Source: JADJLQ01 sp031417835
GTDB taxonomy: Bacteria > Bacteroidota > Bacteroidia > Chitinophagales > Saprospiraceae
DNA: 64,000 nt
Direction of reading: 5' to 3'
Assembly (NCBI GenBank): GCA_031417835.1
Contig: JANOWJ010000165.1
Coordinates: forward strand, 1-64,000
The notes beneath the pieces are model-generated. The model saw only the letters and a list, made by a program, of their open reading frames with translations, was not told where the DNA came from and searched no databases. The translations under genes were made by a program, and so were the position numbers. Position 1 is the stretch's first letter; each line of letters opens with the position of its first letter. This document shows positions 26,694-34,412 of the stretch, in pieces.

Positions 26694-27023
26694 AGTATTT
26701 TTTACGTTTTAGAACGATTTATTTGAGTCACATCGCTTTGAATATCTTCACTTTAGAGATTATAGTTTGGTTAAAATCGAATTTTATCGATATTCTGATT
26801 ATTTGTTGACTAGGCCAATGATTGGCATTTTGGTTAAAATCCTTTACTTAAAACAGCCCGACACCTGTTTTTTTGGTCCTGATTGCGCCAAAAATGAAAG
26901 CCTTTATGGGACCTGGGAAAAAGATTTCTAATATTTACTTCGTTTAAGTCGGCACCTAGGAATTTGAGTCGTCCATTTAAAAAAAGAAAAGAATTACAGC
27001 CTGACTTGATACCTTTAAGCCTC

Positions 27024-27929
27024 ATGGTCGATCCCACTCCGTTGATTTCGTTTTTGATAAGTAGCACAGAAGAATGGCCCCATGCACGCCTGACTATCGA
27101 ATCCGTTTTAAGCCAGATTTCGCCACAAATTTCTGAAGTCATTATCATCTCGTCTCAAACAAACCCTTATCCAGCATCTGCACAGGAATTCAATGGTGGC
27201 TATACCCCTCAGGTAATAATCTTTCCTGACACAGACATTTTTGGACTGAGGAGGTTGGGTCTACAATATTGTACAGGTAAATGGATAGTATTATTGGAGG
27301 ATCATAACATACCTCCTGCAGGTTGGGTAGATTTATTGATTGCTCAAATTCAAAGCAATCAAGGATATCTGGCCATCGTGACCTCACTTATAAATGCCTC
27401 TGAGACTACAGCTGTCGATCAAGCCAATTTTTTATTTAATTTTGGAGCTTACCTACCTCGTGTAAGCCATATGCCTTTCGACCGGTTACCAATCATAGCT
27501 GGTGCTTGCTTTAATAGAAATATTATCCCGGATTTATCGAGGTTAAAAGATGGTGAGTTGGAAATGGTCTACTTACCCGAATTATATAAAAAAGGCAAGT
27601 GTTTTTATTTGTCTCAAGTGGCCATCAGTCACGTACAATCTAATTCGGTGATCACTACATTTAAAAAACATTTCTACAATGCCCGTGCTTGTGCCGGATT
27701 GCTTAAAGAAATAAATGATAATCGTATAGATTGGAATTCTTTTAAATCAAATATAAATGCCCCGATCTATTTTTTTAGAAAATGGACTGTAAGTCCGTAT
27801 TGCACCATCTTAGATTTGGGCTATCGACAGTGTTGGATCTACCTGGTCTTGTTCGGTTTTTTATTTGGTATTGGTAGTTTCATGGGCTGGGTGGCTGGCA
27901 AAGGCAACAGCGCCATACACATAGAATAA
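27024..27929 (+). CDS. Glycosyltransferase family 2-like protein
   Basis: About 301 residues from the ATG at 27024, whose translation enters the GT-A fold directly (PLISFLISSTEEWPHARLTIESVLSQ). An in-frame TTG at 26964 would add 20 charged residues. The nucleotide-sugar site is partly visible: after FGLRRLGLQYCTGKWIVLLEDHNIPPAGW, the acidic motif is LEDHN where GT2 enzymes usually have DxD or EDD. A hydrophobic C-terminal segment (YLVLFGFLFGIGSFMGWVAG) anchors it in the inner membrane. The acceptor is unknown. It is convergent with the GH3 gene, 9 bp apart. Confidence 0.75.
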   Translation: MVDPTPLISFLISSTEEWPHARLTIESVLSQISPQISEVIIISSQTNPYPASAQEFNGGYTPQVIIFPDTDIFGLRRLGLQYCTGKWIVLLEDHNIPPAGWVDLLIAQIQSNQGYLAIVTSLINASETTAVDQANFLFNFGAYLPRVSHMPFDRLPIIAGACFNRNIIPDLSRLKDGELEMVYLPELYKKGKCFYLSQVAISHVQSNSVITTFKKHFYNARACAGLLKEINDNRIDWNSFKSNINAPIYFFRKWTVSPYCTILDLGYRQCWIYLVLFGFLFGIGSFMGWVAGKGNSAIHIE

Positions 27930-27938
27930 AAGTCCAGC

Positions 27939-29441
27939 CTACACTCTATATTTATCCAAACCGTCCGCTATCATTCTATCATTTCTCAAGTGTGGGACCT
28001 TATTCTGACCACCCAACTTACCTATGTCCCGCATATAGTCTCTAAATGAATGCGATTTCAATGGCCTCAATTGTATAGGTCTTAAGATATTGCCATCGAT
28101 TAGATCTTTATAATAAATATTTTGTATGCACATCGCAAGATCAAGGTCTTTGATGAATGCGTTCATATCTTCAGGAGGATGTTCAAATTCCACATACCAT
28201 TCATGAAAAGGTCGGCCTCCATCCGTGGGACTTACTTGAGGTGCAATGGTAAATTCATTGGCAGTGCAATGGTGTTTATCACAAGACTGTAAAAACGCAG
28301 CTTCTATCTCTTTTTCGATGACATGCTCACCAAATGCTGAAATATATTGGCTGATACGGCCATTGATCATGAACCGATACGGGGCAGTCGAGACAAACTC
28401 AATAGTGTCGCCAATATTATAGCACCACAAACCGGCATTGGTAGATAGTAGAATAGCATACGTGACTCCGAGTTGGACCTCCTCCAGTCTAATGCGTTCG
28501 GGATTGGCTTTTTGCAGTTCTTCCGGTTTTACGAATTCAAAAAATATCCCAGCTCTGGTATTGAGTATCAACGCTGGATCTCCAGGTTCGTATTGAAACC
28601 CTATGAAGCCTTCTGAGGCGGGATACGTGTCTACCTGTGGTGTATCAGCACCAAACAGTCGAGCGTAATGGCTTTTATAAGGTGCAAAATTTACGCCACC
28701 ACTCACCAACATCTTTAGATTTGGGAATACTTCCTTAATATGAGTTTTGCCAGTTTTATCTAGAATTTTCTCTGCAAACATTTGTACCCAAGGCGGGATA
28801 CCGCTGATGAGCCTGAGATCTTGACCTACGCATTCATCGATGATTCTTTCTACTTTAGTATCCCAGTCCTCTATACAATTTGTGGCGTAACTAGGTAGCT
28901 GACTCATTTTGAAAAGCGGAGGAATATGTAGATTGACTAATCCGGATAATCTGCCTGCTTTGATTTTGCCTGTCATCGAGGTTTCCGGACTGCCAGATAA
29001 AAATATAAGTTTGCCATCTAGGTAGCTGAAATCGTTCAGTTGACTTGCAAAACTCATCACGGCGTTGCGTGCACTTCGGAAGTGATAGGACATACTGACT
29101 TTGGTCAATGGGATATACTTGATACCCGAAGTAGTGCCTGAGGTTTTGGCAAAATAGAGGGGCAGTCCCGGCCATAACACATCCGATATACCTTCTTTTA
29201 TTTTTTGGATATAGTCTTTGATCCCTTCATAATCTCTGATCGGCACTTGGTTTTTATAATTGGAGTAAGTTTTTATTTTTTCGAAAGAATGGTCTTTACC
29301 AAAAAGTGTCGGAGCAGCTGCATGAATGAGTGCATCAAAGATCTTTTGCTGGTCGACCGAAGCAGTTGCGGCCATAGCTTTGACCGATCGATGGACCTGG
29401 TGTCCATATGGTTTGACAAGAGTGGATTTCCAGGATGACAT
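27939..29441 (-). CDS. GH3 family acyl-adenylate amido synthetase-like protein
   Basis: 500 residues. It carries the GH3 superfamily motifs: the ATP loop TSGTTSGIKYIPLT (about 113-126), YPASEGFIGFQ in the middle and YNIGDTIEF near residue 345. Plant GH3 enzymes join amino acids to jasmonate or auxin by an adenylate intermediate; bacterial relatives such as this one are common in Bacteroidota but their substrates are largely unknown. It is on the same strand as thrS, 50 bp downstream of it. The call to the family is firm; the reaction is inferred. Confidence 0.9.
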   Translation of the reverse strand: MSSWKSTLVKPYGHQVHRSVKAMAATASVDQQKIFDALIHAAAPTLFGKDHSFEKIKTYSNYKNQVPIRDYEGIKDYIQKIKEGISDVLWPGLPLYFAKTSGTTSGIKYIPLTKVSMSYHFRSARNAVMSFASQLNDFSYLDGKLIFLSGSPETSMTGKIKAGRLSGLVNLHIPPLFKMSQLPSYATNCIEDWDTKVERIIDECVGQDLRLISGIPPWVQMFAEKILDKTGKTHIKEVFPNLKMLVSGGVNFAPYKSHYARLFGADTPQVDTYPASEGFIGFQYEPGDPALILNTRAGIFFEFVKPEELQKANPERIRLEEVQLGVTYAILLSTNAGLWCYNIGDTIEFVSTAPYRFMINGRISQYISAFGEHVIEKEIEAAFLQSCDKHHCTANEFTIAPQVSPTDGGRPFHEWYVEFEHPPEDMNAFIKDLDLAMCIQNIYYKDLIDGNILRPIQLRPLKSHSFRDYMRDIGKLGGQNKVPHLRNDRMIADGLDKYRV

Positions 29442-29491
29442 GTTATCTAGAATATATCAAACATTCACAAAGATTGATTGCATTTCTGTGA

Positions 29492-31414
29492 TCAGGCTGA
29501 CATTTCATGAATTTTAGCTGCAAAATCCGCGATCGTCATACTGCCTTGATCACCCTTGCCATGCTCGCGCACAGCCACGTTATCATTTTCTAGTTCCTTA
29601 TCACCTATCAAAATTAAAAAAGGTATTTTTTTGAGTTCATTATCTCTGATTTTTTTTCCGATCGTCTCACTGCGTTCATCAATAAACCCTCGTAAGCCAA
29701 GGTCGCTCAATTTATTTTTTACCTGTTGACAATACTCATTAAATCGATCACTGATCGGTAAGATGACATATTGTTCAGGAGTGAGCCACAGTGGAAAATT
29801 GCCACCGCAGTGTTCGATCAATACGCCAACGAATCGCTCCATACTACCGAATGGAGCTCTATGGATCATCACCGGTCTATGGGCGGTATTATCAGATCCT
29901 ATATATTCTAATTCGAATCGTTCTGGTAAGTTATAATCGACTTGGATAGTACCCAATTGCCAATTTCTACCGATAGCATCTTTGACCATAAAATCAAGTT
30001 TGGGACCATAGAATGCCGCCTCCCCCAATGCAGTGACGGTAGATAATCCTACTTCCGCTGCGGCTTCGATGATAGCAGACTCAGCTTTTTCCCAGTTTTC
30101 ATCAGACCCGATATATTTTTCTTTGTTTTCCGGATCACGTAATGAAATTTGCGCTGTAAATTTATCAAATCCTAATTTATTTAAAACATATTTAGTCAAA
30201 TCGATGACCCCAATAAATTCTTGTTTTAATTGATCAGCAGTGCAAAATAAATGAGCATCGTCTTGAGTGAATCCCCGTACGCGAGTCAGACCATGTAGTT
30301 CACCACTTTGTTCATATCGATAGACAGTACCGAACTCCGCTATCCGGATTGGTAATTCCTTATATGATCGTGGCTTATGACCATATATCTCACAATGATG
30401 CGGGCAATTCATAGGTTTTAATAAAAACTCTTCGCCTTCATTGGGTGTATGTATCGGTTGGAAACTATCCTTGCCATACTTAGCGTAATGACCAGAAGTG
30501 ATATATAATTCTTTGCGACCGATGTGTGGTGTGATCACCGGTTGATAGCCGCGTTTTATTTGTTCGGCTTTGAGAAAGTCTTCTAATCGCGAACGTAATG
30601 CTGTTCCCTTTGGTAGCCAGATAGGCAAACCGGCACCTACTTTTTCGGAAAACATAAACAACTCCAATTCTGCGCCTAGCTTTCGATGATCCCTTTTCTT
30701 GGCCTCTTCGATCATGGTCAGATATTCTGTCAATTCCTTTTGTTTAGGAAATGTGATACCATAGATCCGAGTTAATTGTTTTCTTTTTTCATCTCCTCGC
30801 CAGTATGCTCCAGCAAGGGCGGTCAATTTTATGGCTTTTATAAATCCGGTGTCTGGGATATGGGGTCCTCGACAGAGGTCTGTAAAATTGCCTTGGGTAT
30901 AAAAAGTGATCTGACCATCTTCAAGACCTTCCAGCAGCTCCAGCTTATATTCGTCTTCTTTATCATTGAAGTATTTGATCGCGTCAGATTTGCTTACTTC
31001 TTTTCGGCTATAAACATTGTTTTGCCTGGCTAATTCTTGCATTTTGACTTCTATGGCAGTCAAGTCAGCGAGAGTTATTGTCTTATCACCTGGATCTACA
31101 TCATAATAAAATCCGGCCTCGATGGCTGGACCTATGCCAAACTTAGTACCGGGCAGAATAGATTCAAGCGCCTCAGCCATAAGGTGAGCTGATGAATGCC
31201 AAAACGTGTTTTTACCTTCCAGGTCATTCCAGGTCAATAACTGCACGTTGGCGTTTTCAAAGATAGGCCGTGTTGAATCCCAAATTTGACCATTGACTTT
31301 GGAGGCTAACACGTTGCGAGCCAGGCCTTCAGATATCGATTTGGCTATGTCTATACTAGTAACTCCGGATTCATATTCCCGCTTGGAGCCGTCGGGTAGT
31401 GTGATTGTAATCAT
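29492..31414 (-). CDS. thrS: Threonine--tRNA ligase
   Basis: 640 residues, full length. The N-terminal TGS domain (about 1-62; ITITLPDGSKREY), the editing domain with HSSAHLMAEAL, the class II catalytic core with the zinc Cys/His in MNCPHHCEIYG, motif 2 around YRYEQSGELHGLTRVRGFTQ, motif 3 in HRAPFGSMERFVGVLIEH, and the anticodon-binding domain (about 540-640) are all present. It charges tRNA-Thr and edits Ser-tRNA-Thr. No T-box or other leader is evident upstream. Confidence 0.97.
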   Translation of the reverse strand: MITITLPDGSKREYESGVTSIDIAKSISEGLARNVLASKVNGQIWDSTRPIFENANVQLLTWNDLEGKNTFWHSSAHLMAEALESILPGTKFGIGPAIEAGFYYDVDPGDKTITLADLTAIEVKMQELARQNNVYSRKEVSKSDAIKYFNDKEDEYKLELLEGLEDGQITFYTQGNFTDLCRGPHIPDTGFIKAIKLTALAGAYWRGDEKRKQLTRIYGITFPKQKELTEYLTMIEEAKKRDHRKLGAELELFMFSEKVGAGLPIWLPKGTALRSRLEDFLKAEQIKRGYQPVITPHIGRKELYITSGHYAKYGKDSFQPIHTPNEGEEFLLKPMNCPHHCEIYGHKPRSYKELPIRIAEFGTVYRYEQSGELHGLTRVRGFTQDDAHLFCTADQLKQEFIGVIDLTKYVLNKLGFDKFTAQISLRDPENKEKYIGSDENWEKAESAIIEAAAEVGLSTVTALGEAAFYGPKLDFMVKDAIGRNWQLGTIQVDYNLPERFELEYIGSDNTAHRPVMIHRAPFGSMERFVGVLIEHCGGNFPLWLTPEQYVILPISDRFNEYCQQVKNKLSDLGLRGFIDERSETIGKKIRDNELKKIPFLILIGDKELENDNVAVREHGKGDQGSMTIADFAAKIHEMSA

Positions 31415-31765
31415 CTTAAATACTAAATAAAATGAGCGCGAAATTAAGAAGTTTTAATCGGAGAACTGTCTAGAAATAAAAGGAGCATGCCAGACTGGTT
31501 TCGCTCCCATAGTTTCATAACAATTAGAAATGAAAATTGGTACAGGTCATGATTATAAACTCTGAAGCCTCGTTTCTTCATGAGATAATCTTGATACGAT
31601 CGCATAGACGAGGCTGCTATTTTATTCCGGAACACAGAGACACATTCGATCGCATGCTGATTTAGCGAGTCCATCATCACGGGTACACATTGTTTAGTCG
31701 AGACAAAAAATCCCAACTTTATGAAGTAACGACCAGCTTGAAAGTATTATGGTTAGGCTGCAAAC
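31415..31765. other. Gene-free interval between dodecin and thrS, 351 bp
   Basis: A minus-strand open frame of 90 codons (31444-31716) crosses most of this interval but begins with TTG, or with ATG codons without a promoter, and shows no family signature. I do not support it as a gene. The interval is likely thrS leader/promoter plus dodecin trailer. Confidence 0.4.
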
Positions 31766-31966
31766 TCACTCCAAACCAAAAGTCACCTTCACATTGACCC
31801 GGTACTCTTTGATCTTACCATTTTCTACGGTTACACTCAGATTCTTTACATTGGCAGAGCGAATACCGCGTACCGTTTTACTGGCTTTTTTGATAGCCTG
31901 ATCTGTAGCATCTGTCCACGACTTAGGAGAACTAGCTAATAGTTCTAAAACTTTTACGATTGCCAT
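31766..31966 (-). CDS. Dodecin family protein, copy 2 of a tandem pair
   Basis: 66 residues, the complete dodecin domain: MAIVKVLELLASSPKSW, then the helix AIKKASKTVRGIRSANV and the strand GKIKEYRVNVKVTFGLE. Dodecins assemble into hollow dodecamers; some store or buffer flavin, with a Trp at the binding face, here W17. It differs from its neighbour in having Trp at that place where the other has Phe. It is separated from the upstream copy by 2 bp, so they are cotranscribed; 44 of 66 positions are identical by eye. Confidence 0.92.
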   Translation of the reverse strand: MAIVKVLELLASSPKSWTDATDQAIKKASKTVRGIRSANVKNLSVTVENGKIKEYRVNVKVTFGLE

Positions 31967-31968
31967 AA

Positions 31969-32169
31969 TTATTCCAGTTCAAAGGTGAGGTTCATGTTTA
32001 CACGATATTCTTTAATCTTTCCTCCTTCTACGGATACACTCATATTAGACACATTAGCAGATCGGATGTTTTTGAGGGTCTTATCTGCTTTTTTGATTGC
32101 CTTTTCTATAGCGTCTTCAAAACTTTTGCTTGAGCTAGAGAGTACTTCTATTACTTTTAAAATTGCCAT
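31969..32169 (-). CDS. Dodecin family protein, copy 1 of a tandem pair
   Basis: 66 residues with the dodecin pattern MAILKVIEVLSSSSKSF, AIKKADKTLKNIRSANV and GKIKEYRVNMNLTFELE. Phe17 replaces the Trp of the other copy, which may change or remove flavin stacking. It is first in the two-gene unit. The two proteins could form mixed dodecamers; that is a guess. Confidence 0.92.
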   Translation of the reverse strand: MAILKVIEVLSSSSKSFEDAIEKAIKKADKTLKNIRSANVSNMSVSVEGGKIKEYRVNMNLTFELE

Positions 32170-32213
32170 AATACTATTTGTTTAGTTAAACGACTAAATT
32201 AGGCTTTTTTGAC

Positions 32214-32813
32214 TTATGATTTTACTGCTTCTTTGATTTTTTCAAAAAAAGTGAATTCATCCCCCGGCAAATAACCTCGTTTCGACCAAGTGAGCTTACC
32301 TTTTTTGTCAAATATAAAAGTTTGAGGTAGGCCATTCAGATGGCCGGGCATCAAGGCTTTGAATTCCCGATTGAAATCCCAATAAGCAGCGAACTGCCAT
32401 TGCTCCGAAGCGACTCGATCGATAAAAGCCGGGTAGTTTTCTTCACGATCCATAGACATTGCCACCAAATGGAATGGAGTATCTTTTTGCCATTGCTCAT
32501 AATTTTCCCGGAGTGCCTTGATTTCACGAGCACAAGGACCACAAGTGGTGAGCCAAAATAGCATGACCGTAGGTTTATCTTGCTGGCCTAAAACTTCATA
32601 AGACTTTTGTTCAATTTTGTTTTTATCCTTCAATGCGACTGCATATGGAAACTGACTCGGATCTGTAGGCATTTTTGCAGTAGCAACCCCTGAATTTAAA
32701 ACGGGCGGGTCTACTGGTGCAACAGTGGATTTCGGCTCTACAGATGAAGTAGGTTTTGAGCTGCAACTTATGATAAAATAAATGATAAGTATGGACAGAG
32801 GCAAAAGTTTCAT
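32214..32813 (-). CDS. TlpA/ResA-like thioredoxin lipoprotein
   Basis: 199 residues. A lipoprotein signal (LLPLSILIIYFIISC, Cys near 17) is followed by a Ser/Pro-rich spacer and an AhpC/TSA-TlpA thioredoxin domain with the redox motif TTCGPCAREIKALRENY near residue 92 and the cis-Pro region GLPQTFIFDKKGKL. It is a membrane-tethered periplasmic thiol-disulfide reductase, possibly for cytochrome maturation or repair of envelope proteins. A -7 box lies at 32833-32840. Confidence 0.9.
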   Translation of the reverse strand: MKLLPLSILIIYFIISCSSKPTSSVEPKSTVAPVDPPVLNSGVATAKMPTDPSQFPYAVALKDKNKIEQKSYEVLGQQDKPTVMLFWLTTCGPCAREIKALRENYEQWQKDTPFHLVAMSMDREENYPAFIDRVASEQWQFAAYWDFNREFKALMPGHLNGLPQTFIFDKKGKLTWSKRGYLPGDEFTFFEKIKEAVKS

Positions 32814-32832
32814 GATATGGTTCTTAAAATTT

Positions 32833-32840
32833 CAAAGGTA
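32833..32840 (-). promoter_or_regulatory. -7 promoter element of the TlpA-like gene
   Basis: The minus strand reads TACCTTTG, an exact TAnnTTTG, with a predicted leader of about 15 nt to the ATG at 32813. Confidence 0.55.
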
Positions 32841-32854
32841 GGAGCTTTTTGACT

Positions 32855-33838
32855 TTATTTTATGGAAGACTGAGCCCGGAGTAGTTCTAGGGATGATGGA
32901 TCTAATAGTAGTCCTTGCTTATAATCTGATCTGGCACCGGTAAGATCACCCAAAGCTTCCTTTGTGGTGCCTCGATAATAATAATTTTTAGCACGAGTAG
33001 GTTCAAGACTGCACAAAATTGTAAATTGATCGAGAGCTGATTGAAATGAATCCAATGAAAAGTACAGGACTCCTGCATTGAGGTAGGAAGGTGTATATCT
33101 AGGGTCAATAGCCATGATGCGATGATATACCCTTATGGCTTTTGATACATCATCAAGTTGTAAAAACTCCGCATAGGAATGTAATGTATTGATATTGGTA
33201 CTATCCAACCTGATTGCATTTTCAAAATAGTCCTTCGCTTCGCTAGAATTATGTGGTTGAATAAGCTGACCTAATAGGATCCAACCATCTATCATCTGAT
33301 CATCATATGTAGTTGCTTTTTTGAGGTATGCGATTGCTTTTGCACTATCTTTTAGGTCGCGATAGTTAAGTGCGGCCATGAAGTAACCTTCACCCAGGAC
33401 AGGATCCAATTGAATGACTTTATGTGTCGTCACCAGGGACCGATCGTATTGCTTGAGAATGTGAAGGCATTCGCTCAATTTGAGAAGGGTAGGGATGCGG
33501 GAAGGAAAAAGAGTGGCTGCTCTAATCATCGTGGCGAGGCCATCGTAGGATAGGCCAGAGTCCATCTGGACATCAGCCAGGACATGGTAATAGGGAGCAA
33601 CTAACGAATCCAATTGAATGGCGTACTGAAGATCCCGAAGGGCGGCAGGATAATCTTGCTGGTCGTATGCATATCGACCTCTGTGATAGTACAGACTATC
33701 CTCAAAAGGATGCGCTGCGATGGCTTCGTTGAGATATTGCAGAGCAGGGGCGATAGGCTTCTTTTCCTTTTGCAAATCGCTTTTGCAGGTCACAAAACAA
33801 AAAATAATAAATAATAAATGCCTTCTCATCAAAAACAT
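32855..33838 (-). CDS. TPR-repeat lipoprotein
   Basis: 327 residues (or 324 from the second Met, at 33829). The N-terminus has a lipoprotein signal, LLFIIFCFVTC. The rest is about eight tetratricopeptide repeats, for example SLYYHRGRYAYDQQDYPAALRD, GEGYFMAALNYRDLKDSAKA and KNYYYRGTTKEALGDLTGA. Such proteins are protein-protein scaffolds in the periplasm or on the outer membrane; no specific partner can be named. It is transcribed divergently from the DinB gene. Confidence 0.85.
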   Translation of the reverse strand: MFLMRRHLLFIIFCFVTCKSDLQKEKKPIAPALQYLNEAIAAHPFEDSLYYHRGRYAYDQQDYPAALRDLQYAIQLDSLVAPYYHVLADVQMDSGLSYDGLATMIRAATLFPSRIPTLLKLSECLHILKQYDRSLVTTHKVIQLDPVLGEGYFMAALNYRDLKDSAKAIAYLKKATTYDDQMIDGWILLGQLIQPHNSSEAKDYFENAIRLDSTNINTLHSYAEFLQLDDVSKAIRVYHRIMAIDPRYTPSYLNAGVLYFSLDSFQSALDQFTILCSLEPTRAKNYYYRGTTKEALGDLTGARSDYKQGLLLDPSSLELLRAQSSIK

Positions 33839-33865
33839 TAGTCAAAGTTGTGCAAATTAGCAGTA

Positions 33866-33873
33866 CAAAACTA
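33866..33873 (-). promoter_or_regulatory. -7 promoter element of the TPR lipoprotein gene
   Basis: The minus strand reads TAGTTTTG (TAnnTTTG), 27-36 bp upstream of the two candidate ATGs, inside the 43-bp gap to the divergent DinB gene. Confidence 0.45.
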
Positions 33874-33881
33874 AACTATCT

Positions 33882-34412
33882 ATGATTTGGAGAAGACCAC
33901 TTGCGGAAGAAATGGCAGGTTATTTTGAGCGCTATACGGCCTATGTCCACGAGTCTAACCCTATTGAAGTATTAAAGTCAGCTAACGAAACTTCATTGGA
34001 TTTGATGACTTCACTGGACCTCGATCAATGGGATTATCGATATGCTGATGGAAAATGGTCGATCAAAGAAGTATGGATGCATATCCTGGATACGGAGCGC
34101 ATCTTTGCATATCGGGCATTGCGTTTCGGGCGCAATGATCAGACTCCTTTGCCTGGATTTGACCAAGACGATTATATTCTGCCGTCTAAAGCACATGAGC
34201 GCAGTATAGCCAGCATCCTTGAAGAATATGACGCGGTACGAAAAGCAACGATTGCTTTATTTGAATATTTGCCCCCGGAAGCATATGATCGTATAGGAGA
34301 GGCGGCCAATAATAAGATCAGCGTGAGAGCTTTAGCTTATATCATCGCTGGCCATGAGCGTCATCACCTAAAAGGATTGTCAGATAATTATCACATCAAG
34401 CAAGTGCTTTAG
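33882..34412 (+). CDS. DinB-like four-helix metal-binding protein
   Basis: 176 residues. The DinB/YfiT fold is indicated by YADGKWSIKEVWMHILDTERIFAYRAL with the first metal His, and by the C-terminal helix YIIAGHERHHLKGLSDNY with the HxxxH pair that completes the three-His site. Members bind divalent metals; some are thiol S-transferases, and in Bacteroidota most are uncharacterised. It is convergent with the CotH gene, whose stop overlaps this stop by 4 bp. Confidence 0.88.
   Translation: MIWRRPLAEEMAGYFERYTAYVHESNPIEVLKSANETSLDLMTSLDLDQWDYRYADGKWSIKEVWMHILDTERIFAYRALRFGRNDQTPLPGFDQDDYILPSKAHERSIASILEEYDAVRKATIALFEYLPPEAYDRIGEAANNKISVRALAYIIAGHERHHLKGLSDNYHIKQVL

Noticed and set aside
31444..31716. 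90-codon minus-strand frame between thrS and the dodecins
   Set aside because: It begins with TTG, has no promoter or signature, and its composition is not clearly coding.
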